Assembly: GCF_000297395.2 (NCBI RefSeq)
Contig: NZ_HF570108.1
Location: forward strand, 5,441,700-5,505,699
DNA from: Micromonospora lupini str. Lupac 08
Lineage (GTDB): Bacteria > Actinomycetota > Actinomycetes > Mycobacteriales > Micromonosporaceae
DNA length: 64,000 nucleotides
Reading direction: 5' to 3'
In this document: piece by piece, positions 8,152 to 17,568 of the stretch
Numbering within the stretch: position 1 is the stretch's first letter
Layout of the letters: the number at the start of each line of letters is the position of its first letter
Notes under the pieces: generated by a model
Seen by the model: the letters and a program-made list of their open reading frames with translations, nothing else
What the model was told of the DNA's origin: nothing
Databases searched by the model: none
Program-made: the position numbers and the translations under genes

Positions 8152-9447
8152 ATGCTCATCACTGACGACTTCCTGCCCGTACCGGTGCCGGAGTCGCTCA
8201 GCGCGACCTACCTGGTGCCGATGGCGGGGCTGCCGAAGGTCAGCGCGAAGACGGCGGTGGCGGCGCTGACCGGCCGGCTGGCCGAGCCGGTGCACGGGCT
8301 CGCCCGGCAGATGCTGGACAGCCCGCTGATGAGCGTGGACACCCGGCCGATCGCCGAGTTCCCCGCGCTGCCGCCGGATCTGCTCACCGCGTTCGGCGCC
8401 ACCGAGGCGCAGTTGGCCCGGCTGGCCGCGGCGACACACCTGGTGGTGGTGCAGGCGGAGTACCGGCCCGGCTGGCCGCCGGCGCACGAGTGGGCGGCCC
8501 GGGCGGTGGCGGCGGCGGTGGCCGAGTCCGTCGACGGCGACGTGGTGGACGTCTTCGGCCTCCAGTTCCTCGACCCGGCGACCGCGCTGCGCTCGCTCCC
8601 CGACGAGCAGGGCCGGATCCGGCTGGTCGACTGGGTGCTGGTGCCGTACTCCTCGGACACCGAGGGGCTGTGGTTCACCACGAAGGGGCTGCGGCGCTTC
8701 GGTCTGCTGGAGTTGCAGACCCAGGGGGTGCCCGACCATCTGACCCGCGCCTGGGGTGCCGTGATGACCGGGGCGGCGCGGCGGCTGCTGCGGGACTGGA
8801 CCGACGGGCTCACCGGCGAGGAGGTGCCGGCGTTCGTGCAGCTGCCGGTGCTGGCCACGGTGACCGGGCACGACATCGCGGTGGCGTACGGCAACCCGGA
8901 GCAGCACGGCGCGACGGCCCCGGTGCTGCTGCGCCTGGAGCTGGATCCGGCGACCGACCCGGACGCCGACTCGTTCCTGAGCCTGCGTCCGCCGGCCGGG
9001 CACCCCGGTCCGGACGGGCGCTACTACGCCGCCGCCTGCGCGACGCTGTTCTCCGGCATCCAGCCGGACGTGCGCTACGCCCGCTCCGGCGACGCGATGA
9101 GCCGTGCGGTCGCCACCGCCCGTGCCGCCCTGGACGACGCGCGGGCGCGTTTCGTCGCCGGCCAGCTACCGGTGGAGTCGCAGCTGGTGGTCAAGTACGG
9201 CCTGCCGGGCGACGACGGCCCGGAGTACGTCTGGGCGGGCGTCACCGCGTGGGAGACCCCGGAGCGGATCGTCGGCGTCAGCGCCAGCGACGCCAACACC
9301 GACCCCAGCGTGCGGATCGGCGCCCCCGTGGTGGTGGAGGCGACCGACGTCGTCGACTGGGCCGTCCTGAACGCCACAGGCGTCATCGAGGGCGGCTGGA
9401 CCCAGGCGGTCCTGGACGCCGGCGAACCCCCAACCCCAACCCCCTAA
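8152..9447 (+). CDS. DUF2314-domain protein of unknown function
   Basis: A 431-aa soluble protein without signal peptide or membrane segment. The C-terminal ~95 residues match the DUF2314 pattern: VKYGLPGDDGPEYVWAGV, then GVSASDANTDPSVRIGAPV, then a DVVDW motif followed by a GGWTQAVL ending. The N-terminal ~300 residues form a separate domain (THLVVVQAEYRPGWPPAHEWAARAVAAAV) resembling the DUF4261-like region often paired with it. A GGGGGA ribosome site precedes the ATG, with a TAGCGT -10 about 40 nt upstream. Function is unknown; such proteins are cytosolic and have been found near contact-dependent effector loci, but nothing of that kind lies here. Confidence 0.75.
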   Translation: MLITDDFLPVPVPESLSATYLVPMAGLPKVSAKTAVAALTGRLAEPVHGLARQMLDSPLMSVDTRPIAEFPALPPDLLTAFGATEAQLARLAAATHLVVVQAEYRPGWPPAHEWAARAVAAAVAESVDGDVVDVFGLQFLDPATALRSLPDEQGRIRLVDWVLVPYSSDTEGLWFTTKGLRRFGLLELQTQGVPDHLTRAWGAVMTGAARRLLRDWTDGLTGEEVPAFVQLPVLATVTGHDIAVAYGNPEQHGATAPVLLRLELDPATDPDADSFLSLRPPAGHPGPDGRYYAAACATLFSGIQPDVRYARSGDAMSRAVATARAALDDARARFVAGQLPVESQLVVKYGLPGDDGPEYVWAGVTAWETPERIVGVSASDANTDPSVRIGAPVVVEATDVVDWAVLNATGVIEGGWTQAVLDAGEPPTPTP

Positions 9448-9493
9448 AACCCCACCCACCCCCCCAACCCCCAGCCCCACCCCCCCACCCCCG

Positions 9494-9554
9494 GTTGATC
9501 ATGGGGTTAGCGGGGGCTTTGATCTCCCAGCGCCCCGCCAACCTCATGATCAAC
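9494..9554. repeat. TGATCATGAGGTT palindromic element, copy 1
   Basis: Arms GTTGATCATGGGGTTAGCGG and GCCCCGCCAACCTCATGATC are near-perfect inverted repeats around a central TTTGATCT. It lies between the convergent DUF2314 gene and gcvT and could act as a bidirectional terminator. Related copies are at 22010, 22565, 42781 and 52718. Confidence 0.8.
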
Positions 9555-9595
9555 GCCGAAAAGCCGGGGGCGGAGGGGGCGGGGGGAGGTGGGGG

Positions 9596-10819
9596 TTAGT
9601 GGGTTGAGGGGGTTACGAAGGGAGGTTTGGTGAGGGTCAGGGGGGCTCGGCGGCCTCGGATGTCGATCTCGACCTGGTCGCCGTCGGCCAACTGGGCGTC
9701 CGTGTCCAGCAGGGCCAGGGCGATGCCCTGCTTACGGGTCGGGGAGAAGGTGCCGCTGGTCACCGTGCCGACCTGCTTGTCGCCCACGTGCAGGGTCATG
9801 CCGGGGCGCGGGATGGCCCGGTCGACGGCCACCAGACCGCGCAGCGTACGCCGGGGGCCGGCGGCCTTCTCGGCGAGCAGCGGGTCGCGGCCCCAGAAGG
9901 CCGGCTTGTCCCACCCGACCGCCCAGCCCGACCGGGCCTGCACCGGGGTGATGTCCAGGGAGAGGTCCTGCCCGTGCAGCGGGTAGCCCATTTCGGTGCG
10001 CAGCGTGTCCCGGGCGGCCAGCCCGCAGGCGCGCAGCTCGAACGCCTCGCCCGCGGCGAAGAGCGCGTCCCACACGGCCACCGCGTGCTCCGCCGGCACG
10101 ACCAGCTCGTAGCCCAGCTCACCGGTGTAGCCGGTCCGGCAGACGGTCAGCTCCACGGCGGCGGAACGGACGGCGAGGCCGGCGGCGGCACCGGCGGCGG
10201 CACCGGCGGCGGGGTCGACAGCCAAGCCGGCCGCGGGGTCGACAGCGGGGTCGGCGGTGAGGCTGGCGGCGTCGAAGCTCATGTAGCCGTGCTCGGTGGG
10301 CAGGCCGAGGGCGGCGAGCAGCTCACCAGAGCGGGGGCCCTGCACGGCCAGCACCGCGTACGCCTCGTGCTCGTCGGTGACGGTGATCCGCTCCGGGGCG
10401 GCGGCGCGCAGCCGGCGCACCACCTCGGCGGTGTTCGCGGCGTTCGGGATGAGGAAGACGTGGTCGTCGGCGTACAGGTAGGCGATGATGTCGTCCACCA
10501 CGCCGCCGGTGGCGTCGCAGCACAGCGTGTACTGCGCGCGGCCGGGCCCGATGCGGCGCAGGTCGTTGCTGAGGCAGGAGTTGACGAACTCGGCCGCGCC
10601 GGGACCGGTCACCCGGGCCTTGCCCAGGTGCGACACGTCGAAGACCCCCACCGCCGTACGCACCGCGGTGTGCTCCTTGAGCACCCCGCCGCCGGCGTAC
10701 TCCAGCGGCATCTCCCAGCCCCCGAAGGGGGCGAACTTGGCGCCGGCGGCGGTGTGCCGCTCGTGCAGCGGGGAACGACGCAGCCGGGTCGCGGCGGCGT
10801 CGGAGGTCACGTCGGTCAT
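9596..10819 (-). CDS. gcvT: Aminomethyltransferase, glycine cleavage T protein
   Basis: GcvT releases ammonia from the aminomethyl-lipoyl H protein and makes methylene-tetrahydrofolate. Family landmarks are present: [16 protein letters not shown] near the N-terminus, [44 protein letters not shown] and the [21 protein letters not shown] segment. The ATG at 10819 is preferred over the longer frame because it gives the typical N-terminus and has TAAGTT seven bases upstream. An unusual insert of about 25 residues, Ala/Pro/Asp repeats ([10 protein letters not shown]), sits near residue 200 and is made of short DNA repeats. No other gcv gene is nearby. Confidence 0.92.
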   Translation of the reverse strand: MTDVTSDAAATRLRRSPLHERHTAAGAKFAPFGGWEMPLEYAGGGVLKEHTAVRTAVGVFDVSHLGKARVTGPGAAEFVNSCLSNDLRRIGPGRAQYTLCCDATGGVVDDIIAYLYADDHVFLIPNAANTAEVVRRLRAAAPERITVTDEHEAYAVLAVQGPRSGELLAALGLPTEHGYMSFDAASLTADPAVDPAAGLAVDPAAGAAAGAAAGLAVRSAAVELTVCRTGYTGELGYELVVPAEHAVAVWDALFAAGEAFELRACGLAARDTLRTEMGYPLHGQDLSLDITPVQARSGWAVGWDKPAFWGRDPLLAEKAAGPRRTLRGLVAVDRAIPRPGMTLHVGDKQVGTVTSGTFSPTRKQGIALALLDTDAQLADGDQVEIDIRGRRAPLTLTKPPFVTPSTH

Positions 10820-10826
10820 GGGTGGC

Positions 10827-10832
10827 AACTTA
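10827..10832 (-). promoter_or_regulatory. -10 element of gcvT, probably leaderless
   Basis: On the minus strand TAAGTT ends seven bases before the ATG at 10819, without a Shine-Dalgarno sequence in between. Confidence 0.4.
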
Positions 10833-10981
10833 CCGGGGGCAACGCCGCTGGTTAGCATCGGCGGGACCCCGTTGGCGTGATCGACGGGACAGCCCTGACG
10901 TCCGGCGGGTAGGTTCCGCCGGAGACCTTCACCGCTGGTACGCGACGCCGCGACCGGCCCGGCCCGCCCGGAGTAGCTTCA

Positions 10982-12556
10982 GTGACATCACCCCGCACCA
11001 CCAACCTGAGCCTGGTCGACACCGACCCGGCCGAGCTCGCCGTCGACGCGATCGTGATCGGCGTGCACAGCCAGCCCGGAGAGCAGGGCGCCACCAGCGG
11101 CCTCGCCGGCACCCTGCTGCTCGCCAGCGGCGCCGAGAGCATCGCCGTCGCGTTCGACGGCAAGCTGACCGAGACCCTCGCGCTGCTCGGCGCGACCGGT
11201 GGGCCGGGTGAGGTCATCAAGCTGGCCACGCTGGGCACCGTCACCGCCCCGCTTGTCGTCGCTGTCGGGCTCGGCTCGGAGCCGACGGGCGCCGCCCCGG
11301 CGCCGGAGACGCTGCGTCGCGCCGCCGGCGCGGCGGTCCGGGCCCTGGCGGGCGCACCGAAGGTGGCGCTGAGCATGCCGCTGCCCGACGACGCGGACGC
11401 GCCGGCCGCGCTGCGCGCCGTCGCCGAGGGCGCGCTGCTCGGCGGGTACCGGTTCGCCGGCTACAAGACCCGGCCGCAGCCGACCCGGCGGGAGCCGGTG
11501 GCCGAGGTGCTGATCGCCGTTCCGGACGCCGCCGACCCGGCCGCCCAGGCCGAGATCACTCGCGCGCAGGCGGTCGCCGGCGCGGTCCGGCTCAGCCGGG
11601 ACTGGGTGAACACGGCCCCGAACGAGCTGCGTCCCCCGTCGTTCGCCGACGCCGTTGCCGCCGCCGCCCGTGACGCGGGTCTCGGCGTCGAGGTGCTGGA
11701 CGAGGCGGCGCTGGCCGCGGGCGGCTACGGCGGCATCATCGCGGTCGGGCAGGGCTCGGAGGCCCCGCCGCGACTGGTGAAGCTCACCTACACCCCGCAG
11801 GACGGCGGCAACGGCAAGCGGGTCGCGCTTGTCGGCAAGGGGATCACCTTCGACACCGGCGGCATCTCGATCAAGCCGGCGCAGGGCATGTGGGAGATGA
11901 AGTCCGACATGGCGGGCGCCGCCGCGGTGGGCGCGGCCATGCTGGCGATCGCCGCGCTGAAGCCGGCGGTGGCGGTCAGCGCGTACCTGCCGATGGCCGA
12001 GAACATGCCGTCGGGCACCAGCTACCGGCCGGGCGACGTGATCAGCATGTTCAGCGGCAAGAAGGTGGAGGTGCTCAACACCGACGCCGAGGGCCGGATG
12101 GTCCTTGCCGACGCCATCGCCCGCGCGTGCTCCGACGGCACCGACTACCTGTTCGAGACCTCCACCCTCACCGGCGGCCAGGTGATCGCGCTGGGCAAGC
12201 GGGTGGCCGGCGTGATGGGCACCCCCGAGCTGTGCGAGCGGGTCCGGACGGTCGGCGACGCGGTCGGCGAGCCGGCCTGGCCGATGCCGCTGCCGGACGA
12301 CGTGCGCAAGGGCATGGACTCCGACGTGGCGGACATCTCGCAGGTCAACGCCGGGATGGACCGGGCCGGGCACATGCTGCAGGGCGGCGTGTTCCTGCGC
12401 GAGTTCGTGGCCGACGACGTGGCGTGGGCGCACATCGACATCGCCGGGCCGGGCTACCACTCGGGCGAGCCGACCGGCTACTGGACCAAGGGCGGCACCG
12501 GCGTGCCGGTCCGCACCCTGGTGCAGCTCGTCGAGGACGTCGCCGTCAACGGCTGA
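10982..12556 (+). CDS. pepA: Leucyl aminopeptidase (M17 family)
   Basis: This is a cytosolic two-metal aminopeptidase of 524 aa, trimming N-terminal residues from peptides. The M17 signature NTDAEGR begins at about residue 366, the metal/catalytic lysine is K286 in VGKGITFDTGG, and MWEMKSDMAGAAAV follows. The N-terminal ~170 residues form the variable regulatory domain. The GTG at 10982 is the first start in the frame and gives the expected TSPRTTNLSLV opening. It is divergent from gcvT and ends in a strong hairpin. Confidence 0.94.
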   Translation: MTSPRTTNLSLVDTDPAELAVDAIVIGVHSQPGEQGATSGLAGTLLLASGAESIAVAFDGKLTETLALLGATGGPGEVIKLATLGTVTAPLVVAVGLGSEPTGAAPAPETLRRAAGAAVRALAGAPKVALSMPLPDDADAPAALRAVAEGALLGGYRFAGYKTRPQPTRREPVAEVLIAVPDAADPAAQAEITRAQAVAGAVRLSRDWVNTAPNELRPPSFADAVAAAARDAGLGVEVLDEAALAAGGYGGIIAVGQGSEAPPRLVKLTYTPQDGGNGKRVALVGKGITFDTGGISIKPAQGMWEMKSDMAGAAAVGAAMLAIAALKPAVAVSAYLPMAENMPSGTSYRPGDVISMFSGKKVEVLNTDAEGRMVLADAIARACSDGTDYLFETSTLTGGQVIALGKRVAGVMGTPELCERVRTVGDAVGEPAWPMPLPDDVRKGMDSDVADISQVNAGMDRAGHMLQGGVFLREFVADDVAWAHIDIAGPGYHSGEPTGYWTKGGTGVPVRTLVQLVEDVAVNG

Positions 12557-12567
12557 CGGACGTGTGA

Positions 12568-12598
12568 CCGAGGGGCCCTCTTCCCGGGGGCCCCTCGG
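12568..12598. terminator. Bidirectional hairpin terminator after pepA
   Basis: An 11-bp perfect stem, CCGAGGGGCCC and GGGCCCCTCGG, encloses a 9-nt loop and is followed by TTTGTCTC. It lies between the convergent pepA and the 12605-12934 gene. Confidence 0.85.
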
Positions 12599-12604
12599 TT
12601 TGTC

Positions 12605-12934
12605 TCAGTAGCGCTCGGGTCGGCGCTTGCGGCGCTCGTTGAAGTCGCGCATCCGCTGCGGGTAGCCCATCAGCCGGACGTCGTACACCGGGATGCCCAT
12701 CCGGTACGCGAAGCGCCGCGCGCCGTCCGGGCCGTCGATGCGGCGGCGCGTCCACTCCCCGTCGTCGGCGATCAGGATGACGGTGGTCTCGGTGACAGTC
12801 GTCCGGGGCTCGATGAACGCCTCGACGCCGCGCCGGCTGCGGATGAAGTTCTCAAGATGGTCCAGATCGCCGCGATCGGCCGCGCGGTCGTGGCTCAGCA
12901 CACGCGCCTGCTTCCGGCGCCGGAACAACCCCAC
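12605..12934 (-). CDS. Conserved hypothetical protein, 109 aa
   Basis: A small basic protein opens MGLFRRRKQARVLSHDRAADRGDLDHLENF and ends in an Arg-rich tail. It contains TTVILIADDGEWTRRRIDG and YRMGIPVYDVRLMGYPQRMRDFN. The GTG at 12934 was chosen because GGGGGAGAGG lies just upstream; the frame beyond it is poor coding sequence. It has no membrane segment or signal. Homologues commonly sit next to lpdA in actinobacteria, as here (divergent), but I know of no function. Confidence 0.75.
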   Translation of the reverse strand: MGLFRRRKQARVLSHDRAADRGDLDHLENFIRSRRGVEAFIEPRTTVTETTVILIADDGEWTRRRIDGPDGARRFAYRMGIPVYDVRLMGYPQRMRDFNERRKRRPERY

Positions 12935-13112
12935 CGAACCTCTCCCCCACCTCACGTCATCGACAACGGTGCCAAGGGTACGTGTCGATGACGTGTCGTT
13001 GGGCACCTCGGTACGCACCCTGTGCCCAGTGGTGACAAGATGACCGAGGTGGGGTGTGTCCGTGTTACAACCCCGTGACCCCCGATGCAGCGACGCGACC
13101 TGGGAGTTGGAC

Positions 13113-14504
13113 GTGAGCGAGCCGAACGAAGCAACCTTCGACATCGTCATCCTCGGAGGTGGCAGCGGCGGCTACGCGGCGGCGCTGCGCGCCGCCCAAC
13201 TGGACCTGTCCGTCGCGCTGATCGAGAAGGGCAAGCTCGGCGGCACCTGCCTGCACAACGGCTGCATCCCGACCAAGGCGCTGCTGCACGCGGCGGAGAT
13301 CGCCGACCAGGCCCGCGAGTCGGAGCAGTTCGGTGTGAAGGCCGAGCTGATCGGCATCGACATGGCCGGGGTCAACTCGTACAAGGACGGTGTCATCTCC
13401 CGCCTGTACAAGGGTCTGCAGGGCCTGCTCAAGGGCAACAAGGCGATCACCATCGTCGAGGGCCACGGCACCCTGGTCGGCAAGAACGTCGTCGAGGTCG
13501 ACGGCAAGCGTTACACCGGCCGCAACATCGTCCTGGCCTCCGGCTCGTACGCGAAGAGCCTGCCCGGCCTGGAGGTCGACGGCGAGCGGATCATCACCAG
13601 CGACCACGCGCTCACGATGGACCGGGTGCCGTCGTCGGTGATCGTGCTCGGTGGCGGCGTGATCGGCGTCGAGTTCGCCAGCGTGTGGAAGTCCTTCGGT
13701 GTGGACGTGACGATCGTCGAGGCGCTGCCCCGGCTTGTCGCCGCCGAGGACGAGGAGTCGTCGAAGGCGCTGGAGCGGGCCTTCCGCAAGCGGAAGATCA
13801 ACTTCAAGGTCGGCAAGCCGTTCGAGAAGGTCGAGAAGACCGAGAACGGCGTCAAGCTGACCATTCAGGGCGGCGAGACCGTCGAGGCGGAGCTGCTGCT
13901 GGTCGCCGTCGGTCGCGGCCCGAACACCGCAAACCTCGGGTACGAGGAGCAGGGCGTCAAGATGGACCGCGGTTACGTGCTGACCGACGAGCGGCTGCGC
14001 ACCAGCGTGCCGAACGTCTACGCCGTCGGCGACATCGTGCCCGGTCTCCAGCTCGCGCACCGGGGCTTCCAGCAGGGCATCTTCGTCGCCGAGGAGATCG
14101 CCGGGCAGACCCCGGCCGTCATCGACGAGGTAGGCATCCCGCGCGTCACCTACTGCGACCCGGAGCTGGCGTCGGTGGGCCTCACCGAGGCGAAGGCCAA
14201 GGAGCAGTACGGCGCCGACAAGGTCAAGAGCATCAACTACCCGCTCGGCGGCAACGGCAAGAGCCAGATCCTCAAGACCACCGGCTTCGTGAAGCTGGTC
14301 CGGGTCGAGGACGGCCCCGTCGTCGGCGTGCACATGGTCGGCGCCCGGGTGGGTGAGCTGATCGGTGAGGCGCAGCTCATCTACAACTGGGAGGCGTACC
14401 CGGCGGAGGTCGCCCAGCTCGTGCACGCCCACCCGACCCAGAACGAGGCCCTGGGCGAGGCGCACCTGGCCCTCGCCGGCAAGCCGCTGCACTCGCACGC
14501 CTGA
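13113..14504 (+). CDS. lpdA: Dihydrolipoyl dehydrogenase (E3)
   Basis: This FAD flavoenzyme reoxidises dihydrolipoyl groups of the 2-oxo-acid dehydrogenases and the glycine cleavage system, reducing NAD. The 463-aa protein has an N-terminal FAD motif ILGGGSGGYAAALRAAQ, redox cysteines C46 and C51 in GGTCLHNGCIPTK, an NAD-binding VLGGGVIGVEFASVW, and the C-terminal HAHPTQNEALGEAH carrying the catalytic His/Glu pair. The GTG at 13113 follows GGGAG at good spacing; the longer open frame adds a non-homologous leader. It lies 67 bp upstream of the E2 gene, so the two are probably co-transcribed. Confidence 0.95.
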   Translation: MSEPNEATFDIVILGGGSGGYAAALRAAQLDLSVALIEKGKLGGTCLHNGCIPTKALLHAAEIADQARESEQFGVKAELIGIDMAGVNSYKDGVISRLYKGLQGLLKGNKAITIVEGHGTLVGKNVVEVDGKRYTGRNIVLASGSYAKSLPGLEVDGERIITSDHALTMDRVPSSVIVLGGGVIGVEFASVWKSFGVDVTIVEALPRLVAAEDEESSKALERAFRKRKINFKVGKPFEKVEKTENGVKLTIQGGETVEAELLLVAVGRGPNTANLGYEEQGVKMDRGYVLTDERLRTSVPNVYAVGDIVPGLQLAHRGFQQGIFVAEEIAGQTPAVIDEVGIPRVTYCDPELASVGLTEAKAKEQYGADKVKSINYPLGGNGKSQILKTTGFVKLVRVEDGPVVGVHMVGARVGELIGEAQLIYNWEAYPAEVAQLVHAHPTQNEALGEAHLALAGKPLHSHA

Positions 14505-14571
14505 TCACCCAAACCGCGGCGTCCGGCGACGGGCGAAGATCCCCCAAGGGGAATGAAGGAGTCTGGAGAAC

Positions 14572-16416
14572 ATGCCGGTATCGGTCACCATGCCCCGGCT
14601 CGGCGAGAGCGTCACCGAGGGCACCGTCACGCGCTGGCTCAAGCAGGAGGGCGACACGGTCGAGGTCGACGAGCCCCTGCTCGAGGTCTCGACCGACAAG
14701 GTCGACACCGAGATCCCGTCGCCCGCGGCGGGCGTGCTGAGTCGGATCGTGGTCGGCGAGGACGAGACCGCCGAGGTCGGTAGCGAGCTGGCCGTCATCG
14801 CCGGTGAGGGCGAGTCGACAGGTGGCGGCGAGGCCGCTCCGCAGGAGCAGGCCCCGGCAGAGTCGGTGGAGCCGGCCGCCGAGCCGACGGCCGCCGCCGA
14901 GGGCACCGCCGACGAGGTGGCGCAGGACGAGGCGCCGGCCGAGACGCCGGCTCCGGCCGCCGCGCCGTCGGGCGAGGGCACCGCGGTGAAGATGCCGGCC
15001 CTGGGCGAGAGCGTCACCGAGGGTACGGTCACCCGCTGGCTCAAGCAGGTCGGCGACACCATCGAGGTGGACGAGCCGCTGCTGGAGGTCTCCACCGACA
15101 AGGTGGACACGGAGATCCCGTCGCCGGTCGCCGGCACGGTTCTGGAGATCAAGGTCGCCGAGGACGAGACCGCCGACGTCGGCGCCGACCTGGCGATCAT
15201 CGGTGTCGCCGGTGGCGCCCCCGCCCAGGCGAAGCCCGAGCCGAAGCCCGAGCCGAAGGCGGAGGCCGCGCCGGCGCCGAAGGCCGAGCCGAAGCCGGAG
15301 CCGAAGGTCGAGGAGCCCACCCCGGGCATGTCGTACAACGAGCCGGCCGCGGAGACCGAGAGTTCGGCGCAGCCGGCGAAGACCGAGCAGGCCGCGCAGC
15401 CGTCCGGGCCGACCACCGCGCCCCAGCGCCCGTCCGCCCCCGCGCAGGGTGGCGGCGAGGAGGCTGCCGGGTACGTGACCCCGCTGGTCCGCAAGCTGGC
15501 CAGTGAGCACGGCGTCGACCTGTCCTCGCTCAACGGCACCGGCGTGGGTGGCCGGATCCGCAAGCAGGACGTCCTCGACGCGGCCGAGAAGGCGAAGGCC
15601 GCCAAGGCCGCGCCGGCTCCGGCCGCACAGCCGGCCGCCGCGCCGTCGGCCGCCGCGGCGAAGCCGGCCGCGAAGCCGCAGCCGAGCAACAAGCGGGGCA
15701 CCACCGAGAAGCTGCCGCGGATCCGCGCGACGATCGCCAAGCGGATGCAGCAGTCGCTGCACGAGACGGCCCAGCTCACCACCGTCGTCGAGGTCGACGT
15801 CACCAAGGTCGCCAAGCTGCGGGTCCAGGCCAAGGAGTCGTTCCAGGCCAAGCACGGCGTGAAGCTGTCCTTCCTGCCGTTCTTCGCCCTCGCCGCCATC
15901 GAGGCGCTCCAGACCCACCCGATCATCCAGGCCAGCATGGACCTGGAGGGTGGCACGATCACCTACCCGGCCGCCGAGCACCTCGGCATCGCCGTGGACA
16001 CCGAGCGCGGGCTGCTCGTGCCGGTCATCCACAACGCCGGTGACCTCAACATGGGCGGCATCGCCAAGCGGATCGCCGACCTGGCCGAGCGCACCCGGGC
16101 CAACAAGATCACCCCCGACGAGATGGCCGGGGCGACCTTCACGCTCACCAACACGGGCAGCCGGGGCGCTCTGTTCGACACCCCGATCGTGCCGTCGCCG
16201 CAGTCGGCGATGCTCGGCACGGGTGCCGTGGTCAAGCGGCCGGTCGTGGTCAACGACCCAGAGCTGGGCGAGGTCATCGCGGTCCGGTCGATGGTCTACC
16301 TGGCCATGTCCTACGACCACCGGCTGATCGACGGCGCCGACGCCGCCCGCTTCCTGACCGCGGTCAAGGAGCGGCTGGAGGCCGGCAACTTCGAGTCGGA
16401 GCTGGGCCTGGCCTGA
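14572..16416 (+). CDS. sucB: 2-oxo-acid dehydrogenase E2 with two lipoyl domains (succinyltransferase type)
   Basis: This is the dihydrolipoamide acyltransferase core of a 2-oxo-acid dehydrogenase, 614 aa. Two lipoyl domains (residues 1-77 and about 140-210) each have [13 protein letters not shown]43 and K177 are the lipoylated lysines. Ala/Pro/Glu-rich linkers lead to a peripheral-subunit binding domain (about 300-340, [20 protein letters not shown]). The catalytic domain ends in [14 protein letters not shown] with H583 and D587. The ATG follows AAGGAG. Actinobacterial proteins of this architecture (SucB/DlaT) often serve pyruvate as well as 2-oxoglutarate dehydrogenase, so the exact complex is uncertain. 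LpdA upstream supplies E3. Confidence 0.92.
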   Translation: MPVSVTMPRLGESVTEGTVTRWLKQEGDTVEVDEPLLEVSTDKVDTEIPSPAAGVLSRIVVGEDETAEVGSELAVIAGEGESTGGGEAAPQEQAPAESVEPAAEPTAAAEGTADEVAQDEAPAETPAPAAAPSGEGTAVKMPALGESVTEGTVTRWLKQVGDTIEVDEPLLEVSTDKVDTEIPSPVAGTVLEIKVAEDETADVGADLAIIGVAGGAPAQAKPEPKPEPKAEAAPAPKAEPKPEPKVEEPTPGMSYNEPAAETESSAQPAKTEQAAQPSGPTTAPQRPSAPAQGGGEEAAGYVTPLVRKLASEHGVDLSSLNGTGVGGRIRKQDVLDAAEKAKAAKAAPAPAAQPAAAPSAAAAKPAAKPQPSNKRGTTEKLPRIRATIAKRMQQSLHETAQLTTVVEVDVTKVAKLRVQAKESFQAKHGVKLSFLPFFALAAIEALQTHPIIQASMDLEGGTITYPAAEHLGIAVDTERGLLVPVIHNAGDLNMGGIAKRIADLAERTRANKITPDEMAGATFTLTNTGSRGALFDTPIVPSPQSAMLGTGAVVKRPVVVNDPELGEVIAVRSMVYLAMSYDHRLIDGADAARFLTAVKERLEAGNFESELGLA

Positions 16417-16430
16417 TCCATTCGCAACGC

Positions 16431-16469
16431 CGACAGGGCGCCCCGGTCGTCGACCGGGGCGCCCTGTCG
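16431..16469. terminator. Strong hairpin terminator between sucB and the SDR gene
   Basis: CGACAGGGCGCCCCGGTCG and its exact complement are separated by one base, giving a long GC stem between convergent genes. The T-run is only short. Confidence 0.85.
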
Positions 16470-16479
16470 TTCGCGGTCG

Positions 16480-17415
16480 TCAGCTCTTGAGCAGCGCGGT
16501 CGAGACCTTCCAGAGCCGCTCGGCGGCCTCCGGGTCCAACGCGTAGTCGGCCACGCCCGTCCGCCCGCCGGGCTGGGCGGGGGCGGCCTCCTGACAGTCC
16601 TCGAAGTAGCGCCCGCCCACGCCGTCGAGCAGCGGCGACGCGGCGACCAGCACCGAGGTGGCGGCGCCCTGCTCCACGGTCTTCCAGGCCGCCGCGTTGC
16701 CCGCGCGCAGCCGGTCCAACTCCTCCTCGCTGACGTAGCGCTGCAGGTTGGTCCGGATCGCGCCGGGCATCAGCGAGTTGGCCGTGATCCCGTCGTCGGC
16801 CCAGAGCCGGGACGCCTCCACGGCGAACAGCACGTTTGCCGTCTTCGACTGCCCGTACGCCTGCCACGGCTCGTACTCCCGCTTGTCGTACTGGATGTCG
16901 TCGAAGACCACCGGCGAGCGCAGGTGGGCGGCGGAGCTGACGGAGACGATCCGGCCCCCGTCGCCGGAGGCGAGCGCCGGGCGCAGCCCGGTGGCGAGCG
17001 CGAAGTGCCCGAGGTGGTTGGTGGCGAACTGCATCTCCCAGCCCTGCGGGGTCCGGCTCAGGGGCGCGGCCATGATGCCGGCGTTGTTGACCAGGATGTG
17101 CAGCGGGCCGTCCCAGTTGGCGACGAAGTCGGCGATGGACCCCTGGTCGGCGAGGTCGAGCGGCGCGACCATGACCCGGTCGTTGCCTGTGGTGCCGGTG
17201 ATGTCGTCGGCGGCCTGCTGGCCGGCGTCCGGGTTGCGGACGGCCAGTGTGACTTCCGCACCGGCGCTGGCCAGGGCACGGGCGGTTTCCACGCCGATGC
17301 CGGACGACCCGCCGGTGACGATCGCCCGCCGCCGGACGAGGTCCACGCCCCGGATCACGTCCATGGCCGTGGAGGTATGGGCGAACGAGGTGGTGATCGG
17401 GTTGTTCGTCGTCAT
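16480..17415 (-). CDS. Short-chain dehydrogenase/reductase
   Basis: An NAD(P)-dependent SDR of 311 aa. The cofactor motif TGGSSGIG lies near residue 35, NNAG is seen in ILVNNAGIMA, and the catalytic Ser-Tyr-Lys set is VSSAAH plus Y187 and K191 in AYGQSK. The length and the C-terminal extension after LMPGAIRTNL resemble the retinol dehydrogenase/WW-domain oxidoreductase-like subgroup. The ATG at 17415 follows AAGGA at good spacing; the open frame runs far upstream but in shadow of the divergent LtrA gene. Substrate unknown. Confidence 0.9.
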   Translation of the reverse strand: MTTNNPITTSFAHTSTAMDVIRGVDLVRRRAIVTGGSSGIGVETARALASAGAEVTLAVRNPDAGQQAADDITGTTGNDRVMVAPLDLADQGSIADFVANWDGPLHILVNNAGIMAAPLSRTPQGWEMQFATNHLGHFALATGLRPALASGDGGRIVSVSSAAHLRSPVVFDDIQYDKREYEPWQAYGQSKTANVLFAVEASRLWADDGITANSLMPGAIRTNLQRYVSEEELDRLRAGNAAAWKTVEQGAATSVLVAASPLLDGVGGRYFEDCQEAAPAQPGGRTGVADYALDPEAAERLWKVSTALLKS

Positions 17416-17568
17416 GATCCATCCTTGTCCAGGGTGGGTCGAACCGACCGGCCCGCTGCCGGAGGCCATGGTCCCGGTGTTTCCCGAGCCGGGCCGGAGG
17501 TAACGCCGGACGCCGTCGCCATCGCTGTTCGGGCCTCGGAGCAGCCCGGACGCTGCCACAGTGGGACC

